In this document: positions 8,920 through 20,705 of the stretch, one piece after another | Layout of the letters: each line of letters starts with the position of its first letter | How positions within the stretch are numbered: the stretch's first letter is position 1 | Notes under the pieces: generated by a model | Seen by the model: only the letters and a program-made list of their open reading frames with translations | The model's database searches: none | Told to the model about the DNA's origin: nothing | Program-made: the position numbers and the translations under genes | From: Clitopilus passeckerianus | Taxonomy: Eukaryota > Basidiomycota > Agaricomycetes > Agaricales > Entolomataceae | DNA length: 64,000 nucleotides | Assembly: GCA_944990035.1 (NCBI GenBank) | Contig: CALYLX010000036.1 | Coordinates: 366,205-430,204, forward strand | Reading direction: 5' to 3'

Positions 8920-10854
8920 GGGGTGGATGCGACTGGTTCGTGTTTTGGTGGAGGAGGGAGTGGGAAAAGAGGTGGCGCGGTGGTGTTCGAGCTTGGGCTC
9001 GAGGCTTTTCAGAACAGAAGCATTTCGGAGGACGTTTATTATACTTCATATCTCAATATCAAATTGTGTTATATACTCACTCATCATATCTGTCTTTTCA
9101 TTTCATGTCGTCTCACGTCTGTCCAGTCTTGCTTGCAATACGATCATCACGAAGTTTATGCAACCATTCACGAGGAATCAAATACGCCCGTTCCATTGGG
9201 ACCCAGACCAATCCTCCTCCGTCCACTTTCGACTTGAGACACAGTTGCACCATACGCGAGAACCAGAGTGGTCTGTGCACAACGGCTTCTGGAATCGACA
9301 TTGCCAAACCCTGTTGCTTCACGTTCTGCACGCAACTGCACCCCCACCGAACACCTCTACTTCGTCTCCAAACTCTTTCCGCACCACGTCAAACAACCTC
9401 CTCGCGTACACGACGTACATCGCCTGCAAAATGCTATCTTGCAATGGTTCGTTTACTACCAATCTTCGAAGTTCAGCTTGCAACTGCCGAAAGCTGACAT
9501 CACATTCTTCTATCCAGTAAAACTGTCTTTTCTATATCTCTGGGAGGCCGATGGATGAGCTGAAGAAGGCTCTCTTGAGACCGACGGTCAGTTATTCGTC
9601 ACAACAGTCAAATTCTCTAAACTTCTACTGACCGGCATGGTACTTCTACAGGTCGCCAATTACACGTTCCCGAGACACACAGCCGCCCCTAGCGTGGTCC
9701 GTGCCCTTCATATACAGGTCGGTCTGCCCACCTTTGACTTCCCTCAACGTATCTGATGTATTCTACAGGCAGATAAAGCAAAATCCAGGTCCGGGACTCA
9801 TCCAGTGCGGTCGATATTCGGACGTTCAATCCTACACTCCTGCACTCCGGTACGTTGTATTTCCATCTGCCTTGTCCGGCTTTCGTAAGGCTCATACCAG
9901 CTTCTCTAGCCCTCTTCTACATTACCACCCGCCGCTGCTCACCCACTACACTCACTGCCACGGTTGAGCCCATCATCATCACGCCAGATGCCAGGAGCAC
10001 TACTACATCAGACCACACCATAACTCTGAGTTCCGCTGGTGCATTCGTATACCTTTTCCATGAACTGCGCGCTGTGGAAGTGATCTATACGCTGTGGACC
10101 CCTTAGCCTCCAGATCTGAGCTCTTCCGTATGTCTGTTTATTCCCGTTTGATTGATTTACCTAATCAACTAGTCTCCAAGGCCGCCGAAATGGGCATTCT
10201 AGCTACTTTCCGAACTGTTGGATGCACTGTTAGATGTCTACGCTCTCCGTCCAATAAACCATGTACATCCAAGCCGCCTGACGCTTATTTCGTCTGAGCG
10301 TAGTCTCTTTTCTCGGATGACTTTCAATATACACCATCTGATCCCTCCGAGCCTCGTACGATCACCCAGTTCTACCCTGCCTAAATGCGCACTACATTCA
10401 CACTACTCCGCTATACCGTCCATACATCAATGCCACACGTACCAATGTATCGTATGAATTACACACTGGATTTTACAGCGCGATGTGGTGCAAATGATAT
10501 GTAGCCCTCTAACCTATCACTCATCTCCGGGACTGACATATCGCCGTACCTATGTCGTGTGCCTATGACCTCGGACGAAGAGTTTTGATGACACCCGATG
10601 TTGAGCCGTCTGTTCACTTTGCGGACAGAATATACAGCTCTTTCGCTGACATCAGTCATCAGTCATGTGCTTCGGAGTGATGATTTGAGTTCAACCTCGT
10701 CCCTTGGGGATAGTCTGCACTGGTTGCACCGCCGTCAGGATAGGGACTCGTTAAACAGGCTGTGCAGATGAATCATTAATCTCAGATAACCTGGCGTGTT
10801 GAAGTGATCATTCGTCCCAGCTTTTCTTCGACCTGCCGCCCACTGTATCCATCT
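8920..10854. other. Intergenic region with a possible small plus-strand gene fragment
   Basis: Around 9552-9845 there are spliceable segments: an ATG at 9552 (MDELKKALLRPT), a GTCAGT-type donor, an exon encoding VANYTFPRHTAAP and onward, a second intron ending TTCTACAG near 9769, and an exon ending before GTACGT near 9849. I do not recognise the product and cannot close the model. On the minus strand, 9331-9113 is a 72-codon ORF with no known resemblance. From about 10100 to 10850 I see nothing. Confidence 0.25.
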
Positions 10855-13800
10855 ATGGCCGACATAGACGACTCTATCTTAAATGAGTTTAGCTGGGAAG
10901 CCTACAATTCCACACCAAGCGCCTTCAAACCTCAGATAGCAAGCCTTCTTCTCATGCAGATCGTTACGAGATCAAAGGATCAGCTAAACGAGGAATACAC
11001 TCAGTGGCAGAAATGCTCCGAACTACTGACCACAGATGAAGATTTTCGACGTCTATTATTGAACTGTTGGAAGCAAGGTTCATTCGACAGAGTTCGTGAC
11101 TCCGGTATGTGGGCTGCACCTTCGTCATGGACTTATAGGCAATTATTGATTCTTCTGTGTAGAGATACTGCGGAAGCCCTCGGGTAAGAACGGTATGAAT
11201 CTTCGCCAAGGACAGCTAAACTGACACTTATGAAGACGAAACGACACCAGAAGCGCCCACCACGATTAATCACTATGGTTCTACAATTACGGAGGTTCAT
11301 GGAGATGCGTACACCTGCACATGTGAGGCCTCGTTCAGGGAAATTCCTTCGGATGAACTAAAGAACGCCAACAGATAACTATTATCCCAGTAAGCCCACT
11401 CAGTTCGACCTTCAACCCGATCAGGGAATTGAGCGGTTCCACAGACGGAGGAAGCTACGTTGGGAATTGGTTCTCTGATACCGACTACGGCCGCATTCAG
11501 AGAGACTCGTACTCCAAACGAGTTGAAGGGACAGGAGACTGGTTTCTTGGCTCTCGTAATCTTGAAGAATGGTTGAAGGATGACAGGAAACGTGTCCTTT
11601 GGTGCACCGGAATGCGTGAGCGGCACTTCTTCGATTCATGCCTCCCTGTTCTTACCTCGAGCTTCCCTAGCTGGAGTTGGCAAGACAGTCATATCGTGAG
11701 CCTTTTCCAAATCGGCACAACCTCCACACATTTATCGACTGATCGAACCCAGATCGATCACTGTCCGTCACCTCGAGAAGCGCGGCCATGTCCCGGTGTG
11801 CTTTGTTTACTTGAACTATAAGAATCGGCAGAAGCAATCGTTGGCTCATATCATCGGAAGCATTCTGCGGCAGCTGTACGAGCGATACGCACCCTCTCGG
11901 GAAGCTCTTGATAGCTTTTACAATCAACACTACCCCGCTTGCTCCCATCCAACCCTGGGCGACTTCATGAATATTTTCGCGATGGCCACTCAAGGAATCC
12001 ACCAGATCTATGTAGTCATCGATGCACTCGACGAGTACCTTGAACCGTACTCTGATGATGCGGTGGAAGCATTACGCGACTCTCTTCTGGGTATTCCGAA
12101 CCTGAAGCTTATGGTGACCTCTCGGATAATCGGTCATATGAAACGCATCTTCAGCGATTCAGAAACTGTCCACCAAGAGATACAGACCACCGACGAGGAC
12201 ATAGAAAGATATCTGAGCCATCGAATATCTACCGAACTCTCGCGTAGCTTTCAATCGGGGATGGAAGAAACAATTATTACGCACATAAAGGAATCTGCTA
12301 AACAACGGTAAAGTCAATTCAATCTCGTTAGGAGGCTGCCACGCTGACAAAGCCAGCTTTTTGTTGGCGAGGCTGCATATGGACTCCGTCTCTAGTCGAC
12401 TCACAGTCGGCGAGATTCGAGATACCCTGGCATCTTTGTCAGAAGAGGTGGACCAGGTTTATCAGCAGGCGGTATATAGGATTGCAGAGCAAGGGGAGCG
12501 CCATCGACAACTTGCTCATGAAATTCTAACCTGGGTGGCTTGTACACGGAAAAACTTGACCCTAGTTCAGCTACAACACGCCCTTGCTGCTACTCCTGGA
12601 CGACGGACCGTTCATGAATACCTCTACTCCGAGGAGCTTATCACTTCTGTCTGCGCTGGACTGGTCGTATTCAATGAGCAGTTGGGTCTGGTCCAATTCG
12701 TTCGTATGTGACTTCTTGCAATGCCATAACCCTGGCTAAGCATACTTTACACAGACCACACCACACAAGAATTCTTCGAGAGGACCAGGGAGGTATACTT
12801 CCCGAAGGCTGACCTAGTGATAACACAAGCCTGCTTCAGGTACCTGGCACTCGACGATATATTCGACCTTCAAGAGAAAATGGTTTCTAAAGCCTACACA
12901 TCCATCGATCGCCTTCCTCTAATTCGGTACATGGCAGAGCACTTTGAGTCTCATCTTAAGCCGTGTCAGGATGACCTTCCGCAGCTATTAAGCCCCTATC
13001 TTGATCGAGGCGTCCAATTAATGGTTACTTTGTGCGCCGGCAGCGGACACATTGCTCTCGAAGATTGGCAGTACCACGAGTGGAGTGATTCCCATTTTGC
13101 CGCCACTATGAATCTTCCTATCGCTCTCAAACACATCCTCAACAGGGGGGCTGGTGCGGATATCCGTGAAGACTACTCTCAATTCACTCCCCTCACCTGT
13201 GCCGTTCGGGTTGGGGCCATCGACTCTACTCGTTATCTCTTGAGTCTAGACTCAATTGAGGTAAATACTCCCGACGCTGACGGAAACTCGCCTTTGGCAA
13301 TTGCCTCGCGCCACGGCAATCTTGACATCGTCAACATCCTTTTGGAGAACGAGAAGGTAGACGTTAACTCCAGTAATAAAAACGGGTCTACCCCTCTTCA
13401 TATGGCGGTCTCTTATGGCCAGGTCAACATCGTGAAGGTCTTGCTGGGAAGAGATGGTGTAAATGTCAACGCCTCCAATAACCTCCGTCGCACTCCATTG
13501 TTTCATGCTGTCCAGTATCGCCAACGAGAGATTATCTCCATTCTCATCGAGGATCCCCGCGTGGAATGTACTCATGTTGACGGTAAAGGCTTGACACCTC
13601 TTGGTTTAGCCATAGCTGAGGGCAACGAGACAATCCTCGACCTCCTCCTCATTCGGGACTCTCTCGATCCCGATTTTCGAGACAAATCCGGACGAACACT
13701 ACTTTCATGGGCAGCCGGAAACGGAATGACTAGTACAGCTAGACAGATCATACGTGCGGCTCCCTGCAAGGCGGACCTCCCCGATAACGATGGCCGAACC

Positions 13801-14153
13801 CCGCTCTCTTACGCAGCAGATGGGCTGCATTTAGAGATAGTCAAACCGCTCCTAGAAATCCCCGGTATTGACGTAAATTCAAGAGATTCAGATGGGTACA
13901 CACCACTGATCTATGCGTCGAGGTCTGGGTGGAACTCAGAACATACCGTTGGCGCCCTTATCGCCATGGGTGCTAGCCCCGATCTGCCAGAGAAATCTGG
14001 CCGAACCCCTCTGTCATTTGCTGCGGAACGTGGGGCAGAGCATACCGTCAACTCCCTTCTTCGAACCAACGCAGTGAACATAGCGTCCGAAGACACAGAG
14101 GGTAGAACACCCCTTTCTCACGCAATCACGGCGACATCGGCCTGCACAATATC

Positions 14154-15481
14154 GAGGAGTCCGTGTAGCTGTTTTGTAATACGTCCAGCATTTGGTGGAA
14201 AAAGGCGTTATAGTATGGCCTGCTGAGCTTGAATCAGGTTCTGTATTATAATGCACCTAGGACTGTTGCCCCCGCGCATCGACGGATTACAATGCCGATG
14301 GCCAGGTTTTGAGTGCATTATAATTCACGTCGCAAGCGGCACCGTTCGTATTCTCATAATATAGTGGACGAGGCATTAAGCAAAGGCCTTGTGGCTTAAC
14401 GGTTTTGTCGCGGGAGACCATTTTTGGGCTTGAGGGTTCGATTCCCCGTAGTTGCAACTTTTTCTTCCTATTTTTCTTCCTTGTTCATGAGGCTGAGCGA
14501 TCTGTCTCAGAAACGGAAGGATTACGAGCGCTCGAGGGCATTGTATTTCTACATATAACTACTGTAGGAACGGCGGGGAAATCACATTTGTTCTTGGACA
14601 TTCGAAACGTACTGCCTACGGCACAATGACTACATTCATTCGCACAGACGGCCAACGAGGATGCGGAAAAGCGACAAGTAATGAGTAAAGGTAGTGAGTA
14701 GCATTAATACCTCCATTAACTGCCCTTGGAATATTTTCTGTCTTTTGGATGGTGGAGTTCAGCTTCGAGGGTTACTTTGACCACAGAATGTATAGAAAAC
14801 CCTACCGATCTTTCGAGCATCGTCTGACTTTTTCAAATTCGCAGATTTGGCTGCGGTAAGGGCTAAATGACAGTGTACATATGTTATATGGTTGTAATAC
14901 TGATATACGGTCGGCCTAAATTGAATATTTAGAGCTGGACAGGCAATACAATCTGACTGAGATTTCGTTTGACGTCGGAGTCCACCGGAGTGACATTTTC
15001 TACTGATTGGCCATGCGGCAAGGCTCAGCCGCTCGTTGTGCGGCCAATAGGCTTGTGTCTGGCATCTGCGATCAAGCGGGAGCTCAATTCTGTCCCAGTG
15101 TGCCGCGCCTCCGTTCTCATTCTAAAGACGTAGAAAGCTTACAATAGTACAATTTCGAGGTAATCTGGAACGCATGATAGCGTATTATGAATGGAAGCAA
15201 ACTGCAAAATTTTGAATTTCTCGGTGGTCGGCTCGTACGGTCCGGTTCATATTCCTGCCCCCGCGATGCCTTATAATGCATTGCAAGCATTCGGCTGCAT
15301 TATAATAGGTTTACCCCGGCGGAGAGCTCCAATTTAGGCTCACAGACAGCAGTTATAATACGTATTTGACGTAGCTACATATTGAAGATACATTATAATT
15401 CCCAACAACGGCTGCAAATACTATAACACCTTTTTCCACCAATTGCTGGGCCATATTACAACGTGACTACACGTACTGTTG
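14154..15481. mobile_element. TIR DNA transposon (non-autonomous, hAT-like by duplication size) inside the ankyrin exon
   Basis: The ends are imperfect inverted repeats of about 60 bp. The left end includes AGTCCGTGTAG and GCATTTGGTGGAAAAAGG. The right end, reverse-complemented, includes AGTACGTGTAG and GCAATTGGTGGAAAAAGG. Direct repeats CAATATC flank it (14147-14153 and 15482-15488), extendable to 8 bp with one mismatch. Copies of a CATTATAAT-like motif cluster near both ends (for example near 14240, 14315, 15270, 15300 and 15395), and TGCCCCCGCG occurs in both arms. No transposase ORF is present. The host reading frame is the same on both sides because element plus duplication is 1335 bp, a multiple of three. 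Confidence 0.8.
14385..14463 (+). other. tRNA-like Pol III promoter unit (SINE head or tRNA relic) within the transposon
   Basis: An A-box match TGGCTTAACGG (14392-14402) and a perfect B-box GGTTCGATTCC (14435-14445) are correctly ordered and followed by T-rich terminator-like runs from about 14459. The sequence does not fold into a full tRNA: the T-stem keeps only about three pairs and the acceptor ends do not match. I read it as a tRNA-derived relic rather than a functional tRNA. Confidence 0.45.
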
Positions 15482-16658
15482 CAATATCCCTTCTTATCCA
15501 GAACGGTGCTCCCCTTGATATTAGAGATAATAGGGGCAGGACTCCTTTATTCCATGCAGTCGAGAGATGGTATACTTCCGCTGCGTTGATCGAGACTCTT
15601 CTGGATGCGGGTGCGGCGGTCGATGCTCGGGACCACGAAGGATATACACCACTTTTGGCTGCCATTCAGTCCGAACATTCGGGGAGCATAGAGGTGCTGC
15701 TGCAACATGGGGCAGACCTGGAAGGGAAGCAGGGAGGCGATAAGACGACACCACTCTGCGCTGCCATCCGATCTAAGAACCAGCGGATCGTAGAATCGCT
15801 TCTGAAGCATGGAGCAGATTGGAATAACTGCGATGGGCAAGGTCGAACACCATTGTGGCATGCAGCCAACGGAGGTTCGCTTGGGCCTCTAGTGTTAGCT
15901 TTGGATAAACTTCGAGATATCAACTCCCCCGACGAAGATGGTGTAACGCCGTTGATGAAGGCAGCCAATAAAGGGAATGAATGGCTTGTCGACGTCCTAA
16001 TCAAGAACGGCGCCAATCCCAGTGTCAAGGACAGGAATGGCCGATCCGCATTCCATTACGTCGCCGGATTCCGTGATCCTGACGAGGAAAGTCAGGAATG
16101 GTGGGCTAGCGAGCTGTATACCAGTGCCGCCCTTAGACTACTCGAGGCAGGGGCCGATATCAATGACCGAGACAGTGGGGAGCTGACACCTCTTGATCAT
16201 TGCGAGAACGAGGTCATCGTGGAATTCCTTGAGGCGCACGGCGCGATGCGTTCTCGCCCCAAAGCACAGAAGTCGATTCCAGAATCGGGGACGGATTAGA
16301 TCTGCGATTCGGATGAAGTGATACTAAACAGCTAAAAGAAGGTAAGTATTGCCCAATTGATTTGGCGTACTCTGGCTTAATGAGCTGCAGGATGTATATT
16401 TATTCCATAGGGAGAGGAGAAGAGTTCTTGTTTGTACAAGCCAAGTACGCAACAGTATACTGTCGAAGGTGTCGTCACGTATGGTTATAGTAAACGTCAT
16501 CTGAGGATACGTAAATGATGGTTTGTAGCGAATGATACGTTGCTTTATTATGTGAATGGCGAAAAGAGGGGTTCGTCGCGATCAATATTGTACGTATATG
16601 TAGAGGAAGAATAAAGATACAGGAGCAATGGTTTTAGGACGATTGGTTCCGGAAAATA

Positions 16659-18530
16659 TCAACGGTATGGTATATTTATTGCGAACGGTTGTAGGCTGAG
16701 AGGACATATTTGAGATTGGTGACTGGAACTCTCTGCTGTGCCGACAAGGCGTAAGCTTCGTATGGAATTGAAGTTCGTTTTCGGATCCTGAGGTACAGTC
16801 ATGAACCTGAAAATCATTCCTTCTCAGTCGAACGTTCGATTTGCAGAAACGATTAAACATACCTCAAACTCTCCGCATCCTTGAGAAGACCCAGGGATCG
16901 ATGCTGATGGCATAGCACTAGCTAGCTAGAGCATGGCAGCCTTGACAACGAAAAACACAACTAGCACATATCGTTCAGATGGCTTGAGTCGAGGTTTAAT
17001 CTGTGGGGCATCATATGAGTTTGGTCAGAGGATCAGACGAAGCGAACAAACCTTACCCTGCGAGTTTTATATGTAGCGTCGGCCGAGGAGGCAATAACTG
17101 GCAACGTTGGCAGTAACTCGAGATGCATCAAATTCGAGTCCTGAGAGGGAGATGTTAGTACAATCAGGTACTGCGAGGAGAGCGGCATGTACCTCTAGGA
17201 ACAGCTTCGGGATCTGGTTGTGGCTTCGTACAGGAGCAACGACGAATTCGGCTGCAAGGTGCAATGAGCGGATATGGCAGTCCGAATGCCGTACAGCTGG
17301 CGCATCTTCTACAGCAGGTTCACCATCCAATGTTGGAGCAGCTAGCACGAGCGTCGTTGGGTGCAGGACGCGGAGTTTCACGACTATGGGCGAATGGTAT
17401 GTCAGACGGTCAGAAAGGGCAACGTGGTGGGGACGAACCTCCGGATTTCGGGGCAGCAAGCAATACCCGAGGGACAACCAGTTCGGAGGAGTCCACATGG
17501 GTAAATTTAGAGCCGGGTGAGGTGGCTCGTACGAGATGGTGTAAGGTTGTGGTAGGCGGCGTGCTAGGATCAGTTTCTTCAGGAGCAACGTCAGCTTCAC
17601 GCAAGTAATATGAGGTAGAAGGGCCTACGCGTTCATAGCAAAAGCTTGATATATGACCGAGGCTTGCAGGTGTCGCATTTGAACTTGGCCTTGTAAAGGT
17701 TCAAGGGTAGCTCTAGGGAAGGAACGACTGCAGTACGGTTTTAAAAGCCTATGGGAGCGCTAGTCTGGTGTCTTATGCCTAGGTGGGATTGTCTGTAACC
17801 GAAAAGATTGCAGGTCAGTATCGTTGGCTTGAGACGACCAAGACCTACGACAAACCGTTTAAACGCAGAGCATGACCATACCTAGCAGCGTGGGTGCATT
17901 TCGGTGAGCCAGGAGTAGGCCTTGGGGGCCCAGGAGGCGGTTTTGCAAAGATCCATTTTGGCCGTAGGGTGTTGAGGGAAGGAGGTCTGGTCACCACGAA
18001 GTTGGTCACATTGAGTTCCTTGAGAGCTGCAAGCACAGCAGTCGAGTCAGCTCCATGTTGCTCAAAGAAAAACGGGATTGGGCTACCTGGAGGAGCCGAT
18101 GGCTTGGTATTGGCCGCGGGTGTCGACACACATTCCTTCAAGCTTCGACTCCAGACGGCGCCAGAAAGGGGTATATAGGCCCGGTATCCAGTGTTGTTTT
18201 TTTCACACTACTGAGAGCATGGAACTTGCGCCGCCGAAGGAAGAATACGATTGTGTTTGCCTAGCAGCCCGAGTCAGTTGAGTGTGCAAAAACGAACAAG
18301 GTGATGAACGACCTACTCTTTTGTGCGGAGATTATGAACCAAATATGCCGGGAGCAGAAGTATAACTGAGATATGAGCATGTTCCCCGTCGGGCAGGGTT
18401 TCGTTCGTTCGTGAAGTAAGAAAGCTCGTTCGGCAGACCGTGATGGTGGCCAGAACGATGGTGGGAGGTTGTTTGTCCTTATTGTGCAGCGCCTTCGGGA
18501 TGCTTCGGGCCGCTCAACCGACGCGATTTA
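16659..18530 (-). CDS. Unknown multi-exon gene A, paired tail-to-tail with NACHT-ankyrin gene 1
   Basis: Boundaries are approximate; the stop is at 16661-16659. Coding segments are recognised mainly by similarity to gene B at 24.7-26.4 kb: a Pro-rich segment (TLRPKWIFAKPPPGPPRPTP, about 17970-17905), a segment with LHPTTLVLAAPTLDGEPAVE (about 17380-17310), a C-terminal join ending AESLR then FMTVPQDPK (about 16885-16790), and an N-terminal part with IPKALHNKDK (about 18500). Introns with ordinary signals separate them, for example a GTATGT donor near 16860. I do not recognise the family. Some frames near 18.1-18.3 kb differ between the copies, so this copy may be degenerate. Confidence 0.45.
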
Positions 18531-20705
18531 AGGGCTTGTCTGATGAATTCGCTGCGTTCAAAGCGTAAGGGAGGGTGGCCATACAGCATCTGCCTGAAAG
18601 GGGCATACACGAAGCACAGTGTCCTTGTACCGCTGAAACGAATCCGCTGCTGTCGAAGAAGTCGACTTTGCCTCGTGATAAGGCAAGGTGTACCATCGTG
18701 GCCCACAGGGACGATGAAATGAGAAAGGAGTGTAGTATGCATCAAAAGAACTGGGTACGACAGATCTAATGTATTGAACGGTAAGGTAAGAATATCTACT
18801 CGCTAAAAGTAGAAGCGAGGCATAAGAACGACAGTGATGATATAAATCCGAAGACTCCATGACACAATCCCAGCCTCTCGCGTGAAATACGTTCCTTGTC
18901 CTTCTTGAAACCGGTCTTCACAGCATAAAATAATCCCTGCACCTAGATCAAGCGTGACGATGGATTCGTGAATTCCCTACAGGATAGGCCAGGTCCACGT
19001 TGCTGCTGGGGAAGTCCTGTATAGGACGATGACCACCAATAATGTCACCACGGCGACATCCACGTCCCCATTGAGAACCAGTAGGAGAGGTGTACTGCAG
19101 AGGTGTGAGGTTGAGGTTGGAGGGGCACCGGTAGGGGTGTACCAGCGAGCTTGAGGCTACCAGCAGTCTGGTTGGGGATGAGGGGTCGGCATCGAGTGTT
19201 GATGCATGAGCAGAAGATGACCGCTAGCCTGAGCTAGCTGGCACTGCTGCTGGGGCATAGGCGACGCCTGCCAGGGAGGCTGGGAGCCCCGTTTGCGTGA
19301 ATTCTGAAAGAGTTCGGGTCCAGGACAGGGGGGCGGCTTGAGGATAGTCTGGGATAGCCGAGGTACCTTGCGTAGCCCGCATTGTTTGGCTCGGGTACGC
19401 CCCGGAGGACCTTTATCACGGTAGTGACGTCGTACTCTCAATTACGCAGCTGGGTTGGGTCGCTGAAGGGTGCCAGGACGTTCAGGCGCAGCTGAGAAGC
19501 GCTCTAATCCAGGGTTTGGCACCATGGTGGAGTACGGTGACCATTACCTGAATTTGCGAGGATATATGACACAGATGAGCAGAGGGCCGTTTGGGTGTAT
19601 CGTGGACAGGAGATGCAAAGGGTGGGGGAAGCATGAAGCTCGACTGGCGGATGCCAGGAATATTGTTCACCTATGAGGTGTGGTGGATTTTGACCCCAAG
19701 ATGGTGTGACGAAGACGGCCATAGAGTGACGGGCACAGAGCCTGTCAAGGAAGCTTCCATGAAGATACGGTATTCCTGTAGCAAGATGGGGTGGGAATGA
19801 CGCCAATGGAAGAGAGAGTATGTGATAAATTGGTCGGGTGTCAAAACAACGCAGCATTTGGAGCGAGTTTCCGCCTTCGCCAATGGTTCTGCAGCGTTCA
19901 GGCACTCTTCCAGTACGACACACCGGTCTTCCCTTAACCCGGGATGGGTGTAAACATTGGGGAGCGTGTTTGTGGTAGTTGAGCTCCACCGCCCACCAGG
20001 ACGTTACTGCTGGTGGTGTTGTTAAACAATCGCCGGACGCTCATGCCAAAGAGAGCAAGAGGAATGAAGGTCACAACAGGTGACATGACATTCTTGAGCA
20101 TTTGTATTTGGAGGAGCCATGCACTAAGGCCGAAGCGCTGAGCAGCAAAGCCCACCACACCGGCGCTGGGGCCTGGTGAGCATTGACTTGAATTTGCAGA
20201 CGATTGCCCCTGGCCAGCAGGACGAAAATGTTGTGGTCGAGGGCGATGCCGAGGGCTGGGAGAGACACCTTGCAGGACAGGCATTAGTGGTACTGTCAAA
20301 AACTGGCTATTGTCGGTCTTGACCCAGAATTGTGACGAAAATTAGGAATTTGGAAGGCGCATCCTTGGGCAGGTCTACCGAAAGGTTCAGACTTAAAATT
20401 GTGAATTATTCGCGAGTTACACACCATCTTTTACGTCTGCCCGATTTCCTACTTTGAAAGTCGTTTTCTGGCATCCCGGTGAAGTATAGCCCGAAACCAG
20501 TAGACCTTTGAAGCTAACCATTATGCAGATCAAATAAGGAAGGTTTTCGAACAGCATTCTCCAGCCTCAACACGTTGTTTGGTCCTGTTGTCCAATACCT
20601 TTAGCTCGTGGCCTTGGCCGACGACCCTTGATGTTGATGAAGCTGTTCAGAAGCTGTTAACCTTCGCTCTCCCCACATTCTTACCAAAATCTCGCAGTTC
20701 CCGTC
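18531..20705. other. Region between the duplicated blocks, possible minus-strand gene remnant
   Basis: This segment is not part of the duplication. On the minus strand, 19130-18975 reads as an open stretch (LQYTSPTGSQWGRGC and onward, ending in a stop), and 20290-20080 has an open stretch including LALDHN-like and PAPVWWALL-like sequence. These could be exons of an unrecognised gene, but I cannot join them into a model. No TPases, tRNAs or clear terminal repeats were seen. Confidence 0.25.

Larger units (their letters stand above)
10855..16299 (+). pseudogene. NACHT-like NTPase/ankyrin-repeat NLR-like gene 1, interrupted by a TIR element
   Basis: The start at 10855 opens a ~110-residue N-terminal region of unknown fold. 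A STAND/NACHT-like NTPase follows. The P-loop (AGVGKTVIS) sits on a 25 nt exon (11671-11695), the downstream sequence has CFVYLNYKNR, Walker B reads VVIDALDEY near 12020, and LMVTSR follows. Then comes a helical segment and, from about 13090, ankyrin repeats (GRTPLS- and GSTPLH-type) to the stop at 16297-16299. STAND proteins with this order act as nucleotide-switched sensors, in fungi linked to non-self recognition and regulated cell death; this copy's trigger is unknown. A 1328 bp element (14154-15481) sits inside the repeats. The frame is continuous across it when the element and one 7 bp duplication are ignored, so the insertion looks recent. Other coding exons appear intact, with short introns near 11184-11240, 11322-11373, 11622-11670 and 12311-12359. 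Confidence 0.82.

Noticed and set aside
17107..17608. Plus-strand ORFs at 17.1-17.6 kb
   Set aside because: They lie opposite segments that are conserved as protein between genes A and B on the minus strand.
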